Positions 22,195 through 32,974 of a stretch of DNA of 64,000 nt are shown piece after piece; the stretch's first letter is position 1; the number at the start of each line of letters is the position of its first letter. Made by a program: the position numbers and the translations under genes. The notes under the pieces were generated by a model. The model did not search any database and had not been told where the DNA came from. It was given only the letters and a program-made list of their open reading frames with translations. The DNA is from Cryptomeria japonica (taxonomy: Eukaryota; Streptophyta; Pinopsida; Cupressales; Cupressaceae), in contig NC_081406.1 of the NCBI RefSeq assembly GCF_030272615.1, forward strand, positions 231,064,396 through 231,128,395, in the 5' to 3' direction.

Positions 22195-22774
22195 ATGCCA
22201 AGGCTTGTTAACTTTCTTCCCAAACCATTTCCTCCCCTAAGACATCAAATGTTGATTTAGTCCCATTTGTCCAACCTTCACCTAACCCTAGGGAGAAAGT
22301 TCAACTGGAATTACCAAAGTTAAACACGCTTAAGTAAAATGATGGTTCAATTATTATAAAAATCCTATTATGAATAATTTAGATGATGGTATGGATGATG
22401 ATGATAATTTTGTTCATGCTTACAATGTTGATGCTAATAATTGTGATGATATATATGAGCCTGTTGAGATTAATTAGGATCTATTTTCATATTTTTCAAA
22501 AGCATTAATCCTAGCTCTTAGTAACAAAGACACATCATTAGTGCATGGTCCTTGTTTGGAACTTGTAGTAGCTCCATCTAACGTGCTCATTATTGGTCCT
22601 CTTGTTTCTTTTCCACCATATCTAAATGATGTTAAGCAAGATTGGGTGATGGATGATTTGATTGACTAGCTTCATATATGACATATATTCTTGTGTGTGT
22701 TTGCTTGTATGTAATGTATTTCCCTTGTGATGTACTACTTGATATGTCTTTATGTTATGTTAGGTTCTCTTCGG
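22195..22774 (+). pseudogene. C-terminal tail of the decayed gypsy-like protein
   Basis: This resumes the element interrupted at 15624. Asp/Asn-rich sequence leads into a stretch ending Asp-Asp-Leu-Ile-Asp-stop (about 22667). It corresponds to the end of the frame at 32528-32974, where the sequence is Asp-Asp-Val-Leu-Asp-stop; both share LVxAPSxVL before it. In neither copy does RT or integrase follow. From 22668 to 22774 there is only 3' noncoding sequence. Confidence 0.65.
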
Positions 22775-23676
22775 TGTAAGGAATTTAAGTAGAAAAACAA
22801 CTTCCTACACTAATTTTGAGAGGAGAGTAACACAAAAACGATTACATATCATCACAACAGTTACAAAAACTTAACAAAAGTAAACACAAATAGCATGCAT
22901 ACCACAATACAATAATTTATGTGGGGAAAATCCTTTCAGGAGAGAAACCCCACACTCCAAAAGCCACCCAATATACTGTTCAGAAATCCATTCTAGATTA
23001 CAATATATGAGAAAAGCAAGTTTTTCGTAGGAGTACCACCAACCAAAGATTCAGAGGTAACTCAATAGCTATAAGACTCTTATATACAACCTCCATCTCA
23101 CACACCTCATATATAGGAGATACAACACATGAAATTGTCAAACAATATTACAAAACCATGGGCTAAAACCACCCAATAAAGTGGAACTCATCTTGTCCTC
23201 CAATCCTAGATGCCTTATGATGTGTCAAAACACACATCAACATGTGTACCTCTCTTTTACAACTCATTTATGCGTCCAACATATTTTTTATGTTTTCTAT
23301 TATAGGAGACCCAACTTCCGGAGACCATAACTTTTGGATTGGGTGTCTGATTGATGAACCATTTGAAGCATTGAAAATCTCACGACATGCTCTATCAACC
23401 CATAACCTACTATGTCAATTACAAGAACTTTTGAGGTTATTTTGGAGCTTCTAAAAGCCTCAAAATTGACATCAAAACTTTTGCGCGCAACTTTCAAAAA
23501 CATAAACTTTAATATATTCAAATCTAGACGTGATCTTCAATGAAAATTTATTCACATACTTATCTAACCAATCCAAAGCTTTGGGAAAAATTCCAGACCA
23601 ATTTGTGTTCAAATGAAAGTTTACTATAAATTGTAACCTTATGTAAATGCAAAGTTGAGACACCATTTTCACAACA
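22775..23676 (-). repeat. 3' LTR of the degraded copia element
   Basis: 902 bases from TGTAAGG to TTCACAACA on the plus strand. The first 330 or so bases align with 26496-26828. A short purine-rich stretch (GACAAGTGAGAGAA on the minus strand) adjoins it. Confidence 0.75.
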
Positions 23677-23689
23677 TTCTCTCACTTGT

Positions 23690-25090
23690 CGAACTTCTCT
23701 ATGCTCACAACCTTAGTTGAAGAATCTTCAACATTCATCAAAGTCTCTACCTTAACCAACTTCAACCTTCCACCTTCGATCATATCTGACAAAATGATAA
23801 TGAATATCAATGTGCTTGGTTCGGCGATAAAATTTTGAGTTCTTAGTTAGGCAGATTGCACTTTGACTATCACAATAAATTATCATTGCACCTTGTTTTA
23901 TTCCAATATCTGAACACTGTCTCTTAAGCCAAATGGTTTCTTTACAAGCTGCCATATACTCTGCTTCTATAGTGAACAAAGCAACTATAGTCTACTACTT
24001 ACACATCCAATTAATTGCACCACCAAATAAAGTAAACACATAGGAACTAGTGGATTTTTTGCTATCAATATCATATGCCTAGCCTAAATCCACATAATCA
24101 TGAATATCAAGGGAAATCATATCTCCAACCAAATTACCATGATAACACAAAGAATACTATTAGGTACCCTTCAAATATCTGAAGACTCTTTTAACTCCAT
24201 CCAATTAACTCTACCAGGATTAGACATATATTTGGAAAGAACTCCCACTGCTAAGGCAGTGTCTAGTCTAGTGCAGACCATACCATACATCAAACTTTCA
24301 ACTGCACTCTATTAAGGAACTTTTCTCATGTGTTTCATCTCTGATGGAGATGTATGACATTATGAAACAAAATTTTTTGTTCCAACTATAAAAGAGATAC
24401 ATAATGGTCCACAGTCTTGCATGTTGAACCTCCGTAAAACTGAATTCACATACTTACTCTAGCCTAGCCATAGCTTTATGTTCAGCCTATCTCTTCTAAT
24501 CTTCATCCTAAGAATATGTTTTTTTGCACCAAGATATTTCATTTCAAATTTAGGAGAAAGTTGAAACATTTGTTTTGAAATCATACATTTGTCTTTACCA
24601 ATGAATAACATGTCATTAACATGTATAATGCAATATACAGGAAATGATCACCACAAGATATATAATAAACACAACGATGTGATTTAGAATGCTCAAATCT
24701 CAAAACTCAACACATATGTATCAAATTTTTGGTATCACATCCTAGGACTCTATTTGAGGCCATACAGATATTCTTTAATTTATAGACTAAATTACTTTTA
24801 CATTTTACCACATAATACTTTAGTTGTATCATATAAATATCCTCCTTAAAATTACCATGAAGGAAATAAGTTTTCACATCCATTTGCTCAATCTCTAAAT
24901 CATAAGCAATAGTAATAGAAAGCAAAAATCTAATGGATATCATTTTTTCAACAAGAGAAAATATCTCACCATAATCATCACCCTCAACCTTTGAATAGCC
25001 TTTCATAACCAACCTTGCTTTATACTTCTCAATACCTCCATCTGAACCAATCTTTTTCTTGAGAACCCATTTACAACCAATAGGTTTTCA
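23690..25090 (-). pseudogene. copia reverse transcriptase and RNase H remnants
   Basis: The fragment at 24707-25012 contains GYSKVEGDDYGEIFSLV and the QMDVKTYFLHG motif of copia RT. Near 24610 the catalytic Tyr-Val-Asp-Asp is replaced by Asn-Val-Asn-Asp. The RNase H at 23752-23979 keeps AEYMA, the CDSQSAICL motif and the TKHIDIHYHF segment typical of copia elements. Many stops and frameshifts separate the pieces. The enzymes would have copied the element RNA; this copy cannot. Confidence 0.8.
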
Positions 25091-25870
25091 TCCTTCAGGA
25101 AATGGTACAAGATTCCATATATCATTATTTTTTAGAGCTACTACTTCTTCTTTCATAGCAATCTTGCAAGATTCTACGTTATGCATACCTAATGCCTCTT
25201 CTACAGATATAGGTTCATCAACATTAGTATTCAAAGAAAAAATGCATTTCCAATCATAAGGTGAATATTTTTTAGGTGGTTTTCTATGTCTTGTAGACCT
25301 TTGAACAAATTTAATTGGAGGTTCTTCCTCCTCTAAAGATTTAGAGCTAGATAAGATCTCCTCAAATTCTTTTCTATCTAGGGTTCTTGTTTCAACTCTT
25401 TCAGGCATAGAAGGAAACATCTTCCTGTTTAGTCTGTTATGGCTACAATGTAACACAATGAGACTTAATTTCTTCAAAAATAACACTTCTACTAAGTATT
25501 ACCTTTTGTGCAACAGGGTCCAAAGCTTTCATCCTTTCACACCATAACTATATCTGATGAAGATACATTTCACAACATTGTTCTCCAACTTTTTTCACTT
25601 CTACTTTAGCACATGTGCATATGCCTCATAACTAAAAACTCTAAGATGTCTCAATAAAGGCTTGTGTCCCGACCATGCCTCCATAGGAATTTTATCAACG
25701 GGAGTTGATTTAGGAGACCTGTTAATTAGGTAGCAAGTAGTGGCAACAACATCAACCTAAAAGAATTATTCTAGGCCAACACCACTCAATATACTCTTAG
25801 CCTTCTCCATCAGTGTCATGTTCATTCTTTCTACAACTCCATTTTGTTGTAGAGAATACAGAGTTGTCTT
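25091..25870 (-). pseudogene. integrase C-terminal remnant and linker of copia pol
   Basis: Near 25800-25855 the minus strand encodes QQNGVVERMN, the end of the integrase core, followed by a decayed Leu/Lys-rich segment including LRVF. A frame from 25486 to 25088 has the Arg-His-Arg-Lys-Pro-Pro and W-A-M-x-x-E segments that link integrase to RT. The first two catalytic residues of integrase are absent because the core is deleted. Confidence 0.7.
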
Positions 25871-26467
25871 ATGTTTGTTAATGTTATAACAAGAGTATCC
25901 CACGAATCAGGTAAGGAAAAAAGCAAGATTTAACTTTCCTCCTTCTCATCCATCTTGACACCAAAATATGCCAATTGAACCACCAACATATTTAATGCTT
26001 CTAGGTGGTCTATAATCTATTTACCCTCTTCTGTTCTCAAAGAATACAATTTCTTTCTCAAGAAAATATGATTCAATAAAGATTTGGCTTGATACATCTC
26101 ACCAAGCTTATTTCATGGCTTCTTTACTGAGGTCTCTTCGTGGACATTGATTAGAGTAGAATCTACCAAGAAAAATATTTTAGACCCTTAGTTGCATGGT
26201 TCATAACATCATACTAAGTAACCACAATAGGATATGAAAGTCTTGAGACATTCAGATCAACAACATCCCACAAATCTCAATCTATTAATGAATCCTCCAC
26301 CTTCAGCTTTTACATCTACAAATTATTTCCAAAAAAATATTCCACCTCAATTCTCCCAAATGAACTTGCCATTTGAAAAATTCTTGCAACAAGATCAAAA
26401 AGTATTTTCTGCACAATCTCCCATTCAAATCTGGATCAGTTTGAAAAAACCAACAATCCACAACTGA
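25871..26467 (-). pseudogene. copia gag remnant
   Basis: Broken minus-strand frames show KLGEMYQAKSLLNHIFLRKKLYSL and DHLEALNMLVVQL-type segments of UBN2 gag, then LPDSWDTLV, before joining integrase sequence at about 25860-25880. The junction marks an internal deletion. No knuckle is left. Confidence 0.65.
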
Positions 26468-26483
26468 AACCAAAGGTGATCAA

Positions 26484-26828
26484 GCTTTGATGCCACTCCT
26501 AAGTAAGTTAAGTAGTAAAGCAACTTCCTACACTAACTTTGAGAGGAGGGTAACACAAAAACTTTTATAGATCATTACAACAGTTGAATAATCTTAACAA
26601 AAATAACATGTATACCACAAAAAAGTGATTTATGTGGGGAAAACCCTTTCGAGAGAAAAACTTCACACTCCAAAAACCACCCATATATTATTCATAAATC
26701 AATAACAAATTACAATATACTTGCAAATCAAGATTTTCACATGAGTAGCACCAACTAGAGATTCAAAGATAACTCAATGGTTATAAGACTCTTAAATACA
26801 ACCTCCATTTCACACACCTCATATATAG
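26484..26828 (-). repeat. PBS and truncated 5' LTR of the copia element
   Basis: The PBS remnant (26484-26495) is followed by about 333 bases of LTR matching 22775 onward. The match stops exactly at CATATATAG, where the gypsy LTR begins. Confidence 0.75.
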
Positions 26829-27964
26829 TGTTTTCATGCTTGAAATCATAAAATTGAGCTAATTAAGAAATAAGGACGATCACAGATCCTTAACTAATCA
26901 AGCTGATTTAAAACATAATGCAGTAGAATAAATGAAAGAAATGGAAGAATTAAACTAATTTAAACTCCCTATTCCACATTATTGCTTCCATTGTTCTTCT
27001 CCAAATTGCTGGTGTAGGTGGCTCTCAGTTATTACACTAAGATTCCTGCATAAGATGGCGATTTTTTTTGAAGAGTGTGGTCTAGACTGATTTGAGAAAT
27101 TGGTGTTGCTTATATAGATTTTCATGAAAGATGGGGAGGGATTTTGAACTCAAGTTTTGATCGATAGATAACTGATTTTGATTGATCAGTTAACAGAGTT
27201 GATTGATTTGTTAACTCAGATTGATTGACTTGTTAACTCATTTGATTGAGTAGTCAACTAGATTGATTGAATAGTAAACTGAATAGATTAGCCAGTTAAC
27301 TAGATTGATTGGGGATATGACTGAATGGATTGGAGAGATAAATGGATTGATTGAACAATTAGAAAAGGTGGTTTGGAGTGAAAAGGGGTGATTGATGAGT
27401 TGGCTGATTAGTTAACTGATTTGATCAATCAGTTGTGATTTTCATTTTCAATTTGGATTTGAATTCGGGTTTTCAAATGTTGAAATGCACATGAGATTAA
27501 CTAAAATTTATTGAAATTCAGATTCGGAGAAATGTGAATTTGATGATTTGGAATTAGATGAAATTAATTGAAATCCACATTTGGGGAATTGTCAATTTGA
27601 TCAAAATGAAATTAGATGGAATTATTTGAAATTCAAAGTTGGGGAATTGGAGGAATAAGTTAATTAATTAAATAATTTAAATGAAATTATTTAATCATTA
27701 AAAATAGAATTAATTAAATAATAAAGATTGTTTGATTAAGGAAATAATCGTAATTAATTAAATAAATAATTTTAATTAATATTTGAGATAGGGTTAAATA
27801 ATTAATTAATTAAAGAATAGAAATTCGATAATTTAGAAATGTTAAATATGATGATTTAGTCACTTTTAGAAGAATCATTAGCTTAATTAAATAATTAAAG
27901 ATTACATAATTAATTAGAATGAATAATTAGTGTGCGATCAATGAGACATTTTTAGGTGTCTACA
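26829..27964 (-). repeat. gypsy 3' LTR
   Basis: It runs from TGTTTTCATGC to GGTGTCTACA on the plus strand, 1136 bases, so on the minus strand it begins TGTAGACACC. Sequence resembling a polypurine tract (TTTGCCCCTCTTTGA on the plus strand) follows, so internal sequence lies to the right. From about 27120 to 27440 it contains a degenerate satellite-like array based on TTGATTGATTNGTTAACT. No matching 5' LTR is seen in the window. Confidence 0.75.
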
Positions 27965-29437
27965 TTTGCCCCTCTTTGACACAATGTCAATACAAGTTTT
28001 TTCAAAGAAAATGAAAAAAATCTGCTCTAGTATGCCCTAGGAATGGAGGTAGGATGCCCCCCTTGAGAGATTGTTTGTGGATTGAAGGCATGAATGATCT
28101 ATTGAAAGAAGAAGAATGTTGGATGAAAGATGAAGAATAATTAACTTGGTGACATGAATGAGTTTGATTGGATAGAAGAAATGGTTAGAATGATTTGTAG
28201 GTTGATTGGATTGAAGAAATGGTTAGAATGATTTGAAGATTGATTAGATTGATAAGATTGATAGGATTGATAGGATTCATTTGATAAAGATAAAGTCTAG
28301 TGTCAGGAAGAACACATCCTGTATAAGACAAAGATGATCAAAATGTCTGGTTTCAGGAAGGATGCATCCTATATAAGACAAATGATAGATGATCATGTAT
28401 GGTTTCAGGAAGGACTAATCTTGTATAAGACAAATGATAGATCAAAATATGATGAAAGTAAAGAATAATTGATTGATAGATAGAATAGTTGATATGAGGA
28501 AATGATTTGAGATGGAATTAAAAAGAGATGAGTAGAGATTGAAATGAAATGATTGAAAGTAGAATATGTTAGATAAGAAAATGATCTTTGAGAGAGAATT
28601 AACATGATGAGATGAGAAAATGAAATGATATGATTGATGATGATACACGAGTCAATCTTGATGGAATGAATTGATATGATTGATGATGATAGTGAATGAT
28701 GGTGATGAATACTCTTCTTTGCCTTTATTCGTAGTGCAACACATTATCATCATTGAGCCTTATTATGTAAGAATGAAGCTTAGTACACCAGGGTATAAGG
28801 AACCAAGATGTATAGATATGTCATTGCAAATAACAAACACATAGTAGACAAGGAATGAACCCTCCATTCTGAATAATATGTTAGGGATCGAGGTATGTGT
28901 GACATTCACAAGTTGAATGCTCCTACCACAGGCACCCACTAGAGCAATTGCCCCAAAACTTCATTGGTTCACACCACAAACAACAAACAAAGAAAAAGAT
29001 CATGCTCATCATAGATCCTCTAGTCACTTTTGGACATCCTTGAGTAGCATAGAAACATGATCTTCACCAATTGATAAAAGATAAAAACCAAATTAGACAA
29101 AACTCAACAGCTAAACTGATTGTGCCTTTGCTTTGATTTGTTTGATGTGATGGTTGATAATGTCTAGTTTCCAGAAAGTTGCGGACCCCATTTAAGACTG
29201 GTCTATCTAATTTCAAGTGTATCCTCTTTTGTTTAAGACAAGATAATGATCACATTGATATGGATAGTTGTCGATTGATAAGACAACTTGATTAGTTTGG
29301 TTACAAATTTTGATTAGATAGTTTTATCCTTTGCAAACTTTGTGTGAAGTGTTTGCTAGATATCTGCTATGGTGTTTGACTCTTGCGATATATGTTATTG
29401 CAAGTTTTTTGATTATTTTTCATTTTTAGTTTGTATT
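27965..29437 (-). other. 3' noncoding region of the 26829 gypsy element
   Basis: After the polypurine tract at 27965-27983 there is no coding frame. The region includes three copies of a repeat with the core CAGGAAGGATGCATCCT...TATAAGAC (28298-28440). Similar repeats lie at 47041-47175. The region continues beyond the copia insertion at 42884. Confidence 0.6.
28298..28440. repeat. hairpin-like tandem repeat, about 50-60-base unit
   Basis: Three units contain TTCAGGAAG, then ATCCT and TATAAGACAAA. In the middle unit AGGATGCATCCT is a perfect 12-base palindrome at about 28357-28368. Confidence 0.7.
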
Positions 29438-29775
29438 TGAAGAAGTTCAGAAAGTACAACTTCTAAGTTCCCAAGAGCATCTGCAAGAAAAATCCCTGTC
29501 ACAAGAGAAGATTGGAGACAGAACACAAAAAAGCTCTGAAGAAAAATATTATAATTTAGAGAGGAAATTGAAAAAGAAAAGTTACAATACAATCCTTATG
29601 ATAGGAGAATAGAAACCCTAAAGATATGCAACACTCAAGAAACCCTAAAGGGATAAAGAGTATTTAATAATTAGACCTACAATATTATTAAATGTCTAAG
29701 TTTAGCTTAAGAGTAGAGTATAATAGACTAATAATTAAATAAATAATTATTAGCTAATACAAGATAACTCTAACA
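29438..29775 (-). repeat. 3' LTR of the 29438-42878 copia element
   Basis: 338 bases, TGAAGAAG to CTCTAACA on the plus strand. On the minus strand the purine-rich CATCTTAAGGGTGGT at 29776-29790 precedes it. It has an AAACCCTAAA...CCCTAAAGG stretch that is shortened in the other LTR. Confidence 0.85.
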
Positions 29776-29799
29776 ACCACCCTTAAGATGAACTTAGGG

Positions 29800-30528
29800 A
29801 GTAGCTAAAAACAATAAATGCAGGAAAGCAAAATGTAACTACAAGAAGAAGGCAAATTTGGGTCCCGACAACAAGGCTTGATGAGGTACCCAATCACAAC
29901 CAAATCTCTATGAAATGGAGAGATAGAGAAAACCACATGGGAAAAAACTCTATTCCAAAAAGAGATGGGAAAAGCATGCAAAAAAGAACACGAAGAAAGG
30001 AAGGCCTTAGTGAGACCCCCAAAGGACAACTTCCTTCACCCCAAGCATAGAGTGCAACTAAAGATAGCACGAAGATGCAAAAGGTTTAGTGAAGATATCA
30101 GCAACCTACTCCTCTGTAGAAATGTACTCCAAGATGAGAAAGTCATCCTGAATCAACTGTCTGATGAGGTGCATGTGAAGCACAATGTGTTTAGACCTCT
30201 GGTGCTCCCCTGGGCTGCAGGAAAGGTGAATGACACTCTTATTATCACACCAAAGAATAGTGGAACTATCAGGAGGGAACCCAATGTTAGTCATCAATTG
30301 TCAAATCCATAAAACCTCCTAACTGGCTAACACCATTGCTCGGTATTCAGCCTCTGTAGATGATAATGAAATAGGAAACTACTTCTTTCAAGACCATGTG
30401 ATAGGACCAGAACCAAGGCAAAATAAAAAGCCAGAAGTAGACTTCTGATCTTAAGCATCACCAACCCAATCTGAGTCAGTGAAGCCAACAATGTGAGGGG
30501 ATCCTGAAGAAGAGTGAATGCCAAATAG
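29800..30528 (-). pseudogene. copia RNase H, separated from its RT
   Basis: The frame at 30297-30106 carries the WCDNKSVIHL motif and the SKHIVLHMHLIRQ segment of copia RNase H. A stop follows, and ADIFTKPF, the usual end of copia pol, lies just beyond. Its RT continues at 38405, beyond the nested element. The enzyme would have removed RNA from RNA-DNA hybrids. Confidence 0.8.
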
Positions 30529-31309
30529 AGTAGTGTAAAGCGGAAAATCACGAGCGAACCCCAAGTGTTCCCCCCACCACTCCGAGGAGAGGGGAAAGAG
30601 GTCACTAGGGTTGACAGTTTTCACTTAGGGGAGACTTTACATTCAAAAGAGGGGTTGAAACCCACAAGATCTAATCCCACACAATGCAAGATTAGATTCT
30701 AAATGAGTTTCAAGGGTTATGACAGCAAGGCTACCCTCTTTTGTAAAGAATGTAGATAGAAGGATTAAGCTAGGAATGCATAAAAAGTGAGAAAGATTCA
30801 CTTATAAATAGAGATAGGAATATAGGATGAAGTTGTGGACCTGGAATTAGCAGTAAAATATCGAGACGGCGCTGTCCTGCAAATTTGAGCGAAAGTTGAC
30901 AGGACGATGGTGCCCGGCGTGTACACGGTCCTCCGAAAAATCCGCGAAACGAAGGGGGATCTATTCGTCTCTGCACAAGGATTCCAGATCTTCAACTTCA
31001 GCTGCGTACCTACAACCTACACACATAAAAGAGAGGACGATTGGGGGGTTAGGGATTAGGGGTTTGCCCTTAGGTCAAACCCCAGTTTTGGAATTAACCA
31101 AGAAATGAGAAATGCTGTAAATGTAAATGATTGTAATGTAATAAAGTGTCAATACCTTGTTGTAAGAATGTTTGTATTCTTACATGTGAAGGTGTAAATG
31201 TTGTTGTATGTTGTATGTTGTAAGTGGTATGTGATCTCCTCTTCAATTGTTGAATCCTTGTCTTGAATGCAACACTTAGCCTTGAATGGAGACTTAGAAT
31301 GATCAATTG

Positions 31310-31377
31310 CTTGAAGGAATGCTTGAATGCTTGAATTTTTGAATGCTTGAATTCTTGAATGCTTGAATGCTTGAATA
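31310..31377. repeat. TTGAATGC tandem array
   Basis: Units of 8 bases with some variants (TTGAATTT, TTGAATTC). The other LTR has a shorter array at 37915-37958. Confidence 0.85.
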
Positions 31378-31425
31378 TCGTTTCCGCCTCTTTTTTCATC
31401 TTACCAAAATGGAAGAGGAAATGTA

Positions 31426-31435
31426 GTTTATATAC
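31426..31435 (-). promoter_or_regulatory. TATA-like box of the gypsy-like LTR
   Basis: GTATATAAAC on the minus strand, about 350 bases into the LTR, conserved at 38008-38017 in the other LTR. Likely the promoter for the element RNA. Confidence 0.5.
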
Positions 31436-31786
31436 TTGCCAATTAGGGTTAAAAGACTGATTTTTCTGACCTTAGGCCGACTAGGAAAGATTATTTTCCA
31501 ATTTGCAAACTTAAAGACCTAAGACCCAAAAGAGACCGGGCCCAAAAATAGGGCCAGGGACCAGGGCGCTAGGCGCCATGGTCCTGGGGGACCAGGGCGC
31601 TGGGCACCATGGTCCCACCTCCAGGGACAATAGGGTGCAAGGAGGATCAGGCCAGGGTGCTGAAAAATGCAGTTTTTGATGTCATGAACAAGTTTCGGGG
31701 TCTCCATTTAGGTTCAGTGTTGCGTCGCCATCATGAAGACCCAAATGCGGTCAAAATTGCAAGTATCACAATTTTAGGACGCTACA

Positions 31787-32527
31787 TTTAGCCCCCACTT
31801 TAGTGGGAGTATAAGCGTACGCTCATACTTCCGGTAAAGTACAAGGAGACAACATTGAAAGACTTTCACCACGTCGAGGCAAGACACACCAAGCCCCTAG
31901 TGGACTAAGGATCTTACGACTTCGATTGACAAAGTAAAAGGGAAGATCATGAGGGAGAACCATGACTGTCAGTAGTAAGGTTCCCTTACTATGAGTCATG
32001 CAAGAGAAATACCAAAAATTTTCAAGGCAAAGCTAAGTTCACCAAGAAATTTTCAAGTATCCTGAAGGGATAGACGGGGTGTATGCCCCCCTACGTTAAA
32101 GCGATCGCACACGCCTCAACGGGGGTGATTGCTTTAAGGTAGTGATACATATAGGAAATGAGAAGGGAAAGGAGCACGTTATCACAAGGATTTAGCCCCC
32201 AAGTGTGAGATAAGCCCAAGGATAATAGATACAAAAAACAAAGCACAAGGTGACTTCGCTTTCCTCAGGGTCAGTATGTTGTATGATAATTCATGTATAT
32301 CATATGTATGTATGCATAATTGTTCTTCATTCCCCAATCAAGGAAGGTCACCTAGAAGAAGGGAACACATGTGTCTTTTGAGTCAACATGAGAGAGACCA
32401 AAAGAGATCTCAATGCTTTGCATCATCCTCAAGTAGACAACACTAAGGACAACAAATAGAAGAATGAGAATAACACATAGAAGAAGTAACAAAAGAGAGG
32501 AGGAGAGAGTCTGCTATGCTAATGAAA
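31787..32527 (-). other. 3' untranslated region with polypurine tract
   Basis: The polypurine tract CTAAAGTGGGGGCTAAA occupies 31787-31803 on the minus strand. The remaining 720 bases show no coding frame. A CACCCCCGTTGAGGCG stretch near 32110-32130 is flanked by matching GCGATCGC / GATTGCTTTAAGG sequence that may form a hairpin. Confidence 0.6.
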
Positions 32528-32974
32528 CTAGTCTAGCACGTCATCTACCCCCCGATCTTGCTGATCAATGTTTCGGGAAGGCAGGGAACACGCTAGAGGA
32601 GGAACATTCAACACAGCAGATGGAGCTATCACAAGATCCAAACAAGGGCTATGTTCATGTTCCAAGCCACATTGTTCTTGTCTAGGAGCTAGGATAAGTG
32701 CTTTAGAAAATTCGTTAGATAAATGGTTATCAATATCAACAAGTTCATATTCACTATCAGAAGCAAGAGAAGTAACATTTTCATCATGAATAACATTTTC
32801 ATCTATATCATCATCAAGATTTATAAAAATAGGATCTTTAACTCGCACAAGATCAAGACCATCATGCATCTTATGTTTAGGAGATTTTGGAGAAAATGGA
32901 ATAATGCTTGTTGAAGGTGTTTTTGGGGATTGCAAAGTTTGAGAAGTAGCTGCCTGAGCTCTACGACGACGCTT
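32528..32974 (-). pseudogene. C-terminal extension of the gag/protease-like frame
   Basis: It is in the same frame as the 994-codon ORF and separated from it only by a TGA at about 32975. It runs 149 codons: an Arg-rich start, a Ser/Pro stretch, an Asp/Glu-rich middle and a conserved end LVIAPSAVL...DDVLD-stop. The decayed relative at 22195-22667 ends the same way, so the two were probably one protein of about 1,143 residues. No known domain. Confidence 0.65.

Larger units (their letters stand above)
22775..26828 (-). mobile_element. degraded copia element, internally deleted
   Basis: Both LTRs lie in the same orientation: 22775-23676 complete and 26496-26828 cut off by the gypsy LTR at 26829. 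Between them, on the minus strand, lie gag, a short integrase remnant, RT and RNase H in normal copia order. Only about 2.8 kb of internal sequence remains, so the protease and integrase core are deleted. The PBS at 26484 has two substitutions (TGGCATCAAAGC). Stops are frequent. It is inserted in the 3' part of the decayed gypsy-like element; TTCGG precedes it, but the other end cannot be checked. Confidence 0.8.
30534..31786 (-). repeat. 3' LTR of the gypsy-like element
   Basis: 1253 bases, TGTAAAGCGG to GGACGCTACA on the plus strand. It holds a TTGAATGC array (31310-31377, about seven units against four in the other LTR), two copies of a 30-base GC-rich unit (31557-31617) and a minus-strand TATA-like GTATATAAAC (31426-31435). 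Confidence 0.9.

Noticed and set aside
28298..28440. CRISPR-like array
   Set aside because: Three irregular units with diverged repeats and no uniform spacers, in plant retroelement DNA.
30327..30605. Open frame of 92 codons on the minus strand
   Set aside because: It spans the junction between the copia element and the nested LTR at 30534, so it is an artefact of the insertion.
30770..31108. Open frames repeated at 37376-37714
   Set aside because: Both sets are in the two LTRs of one element, so their similarity reflects LTR duplication and not coding selection.
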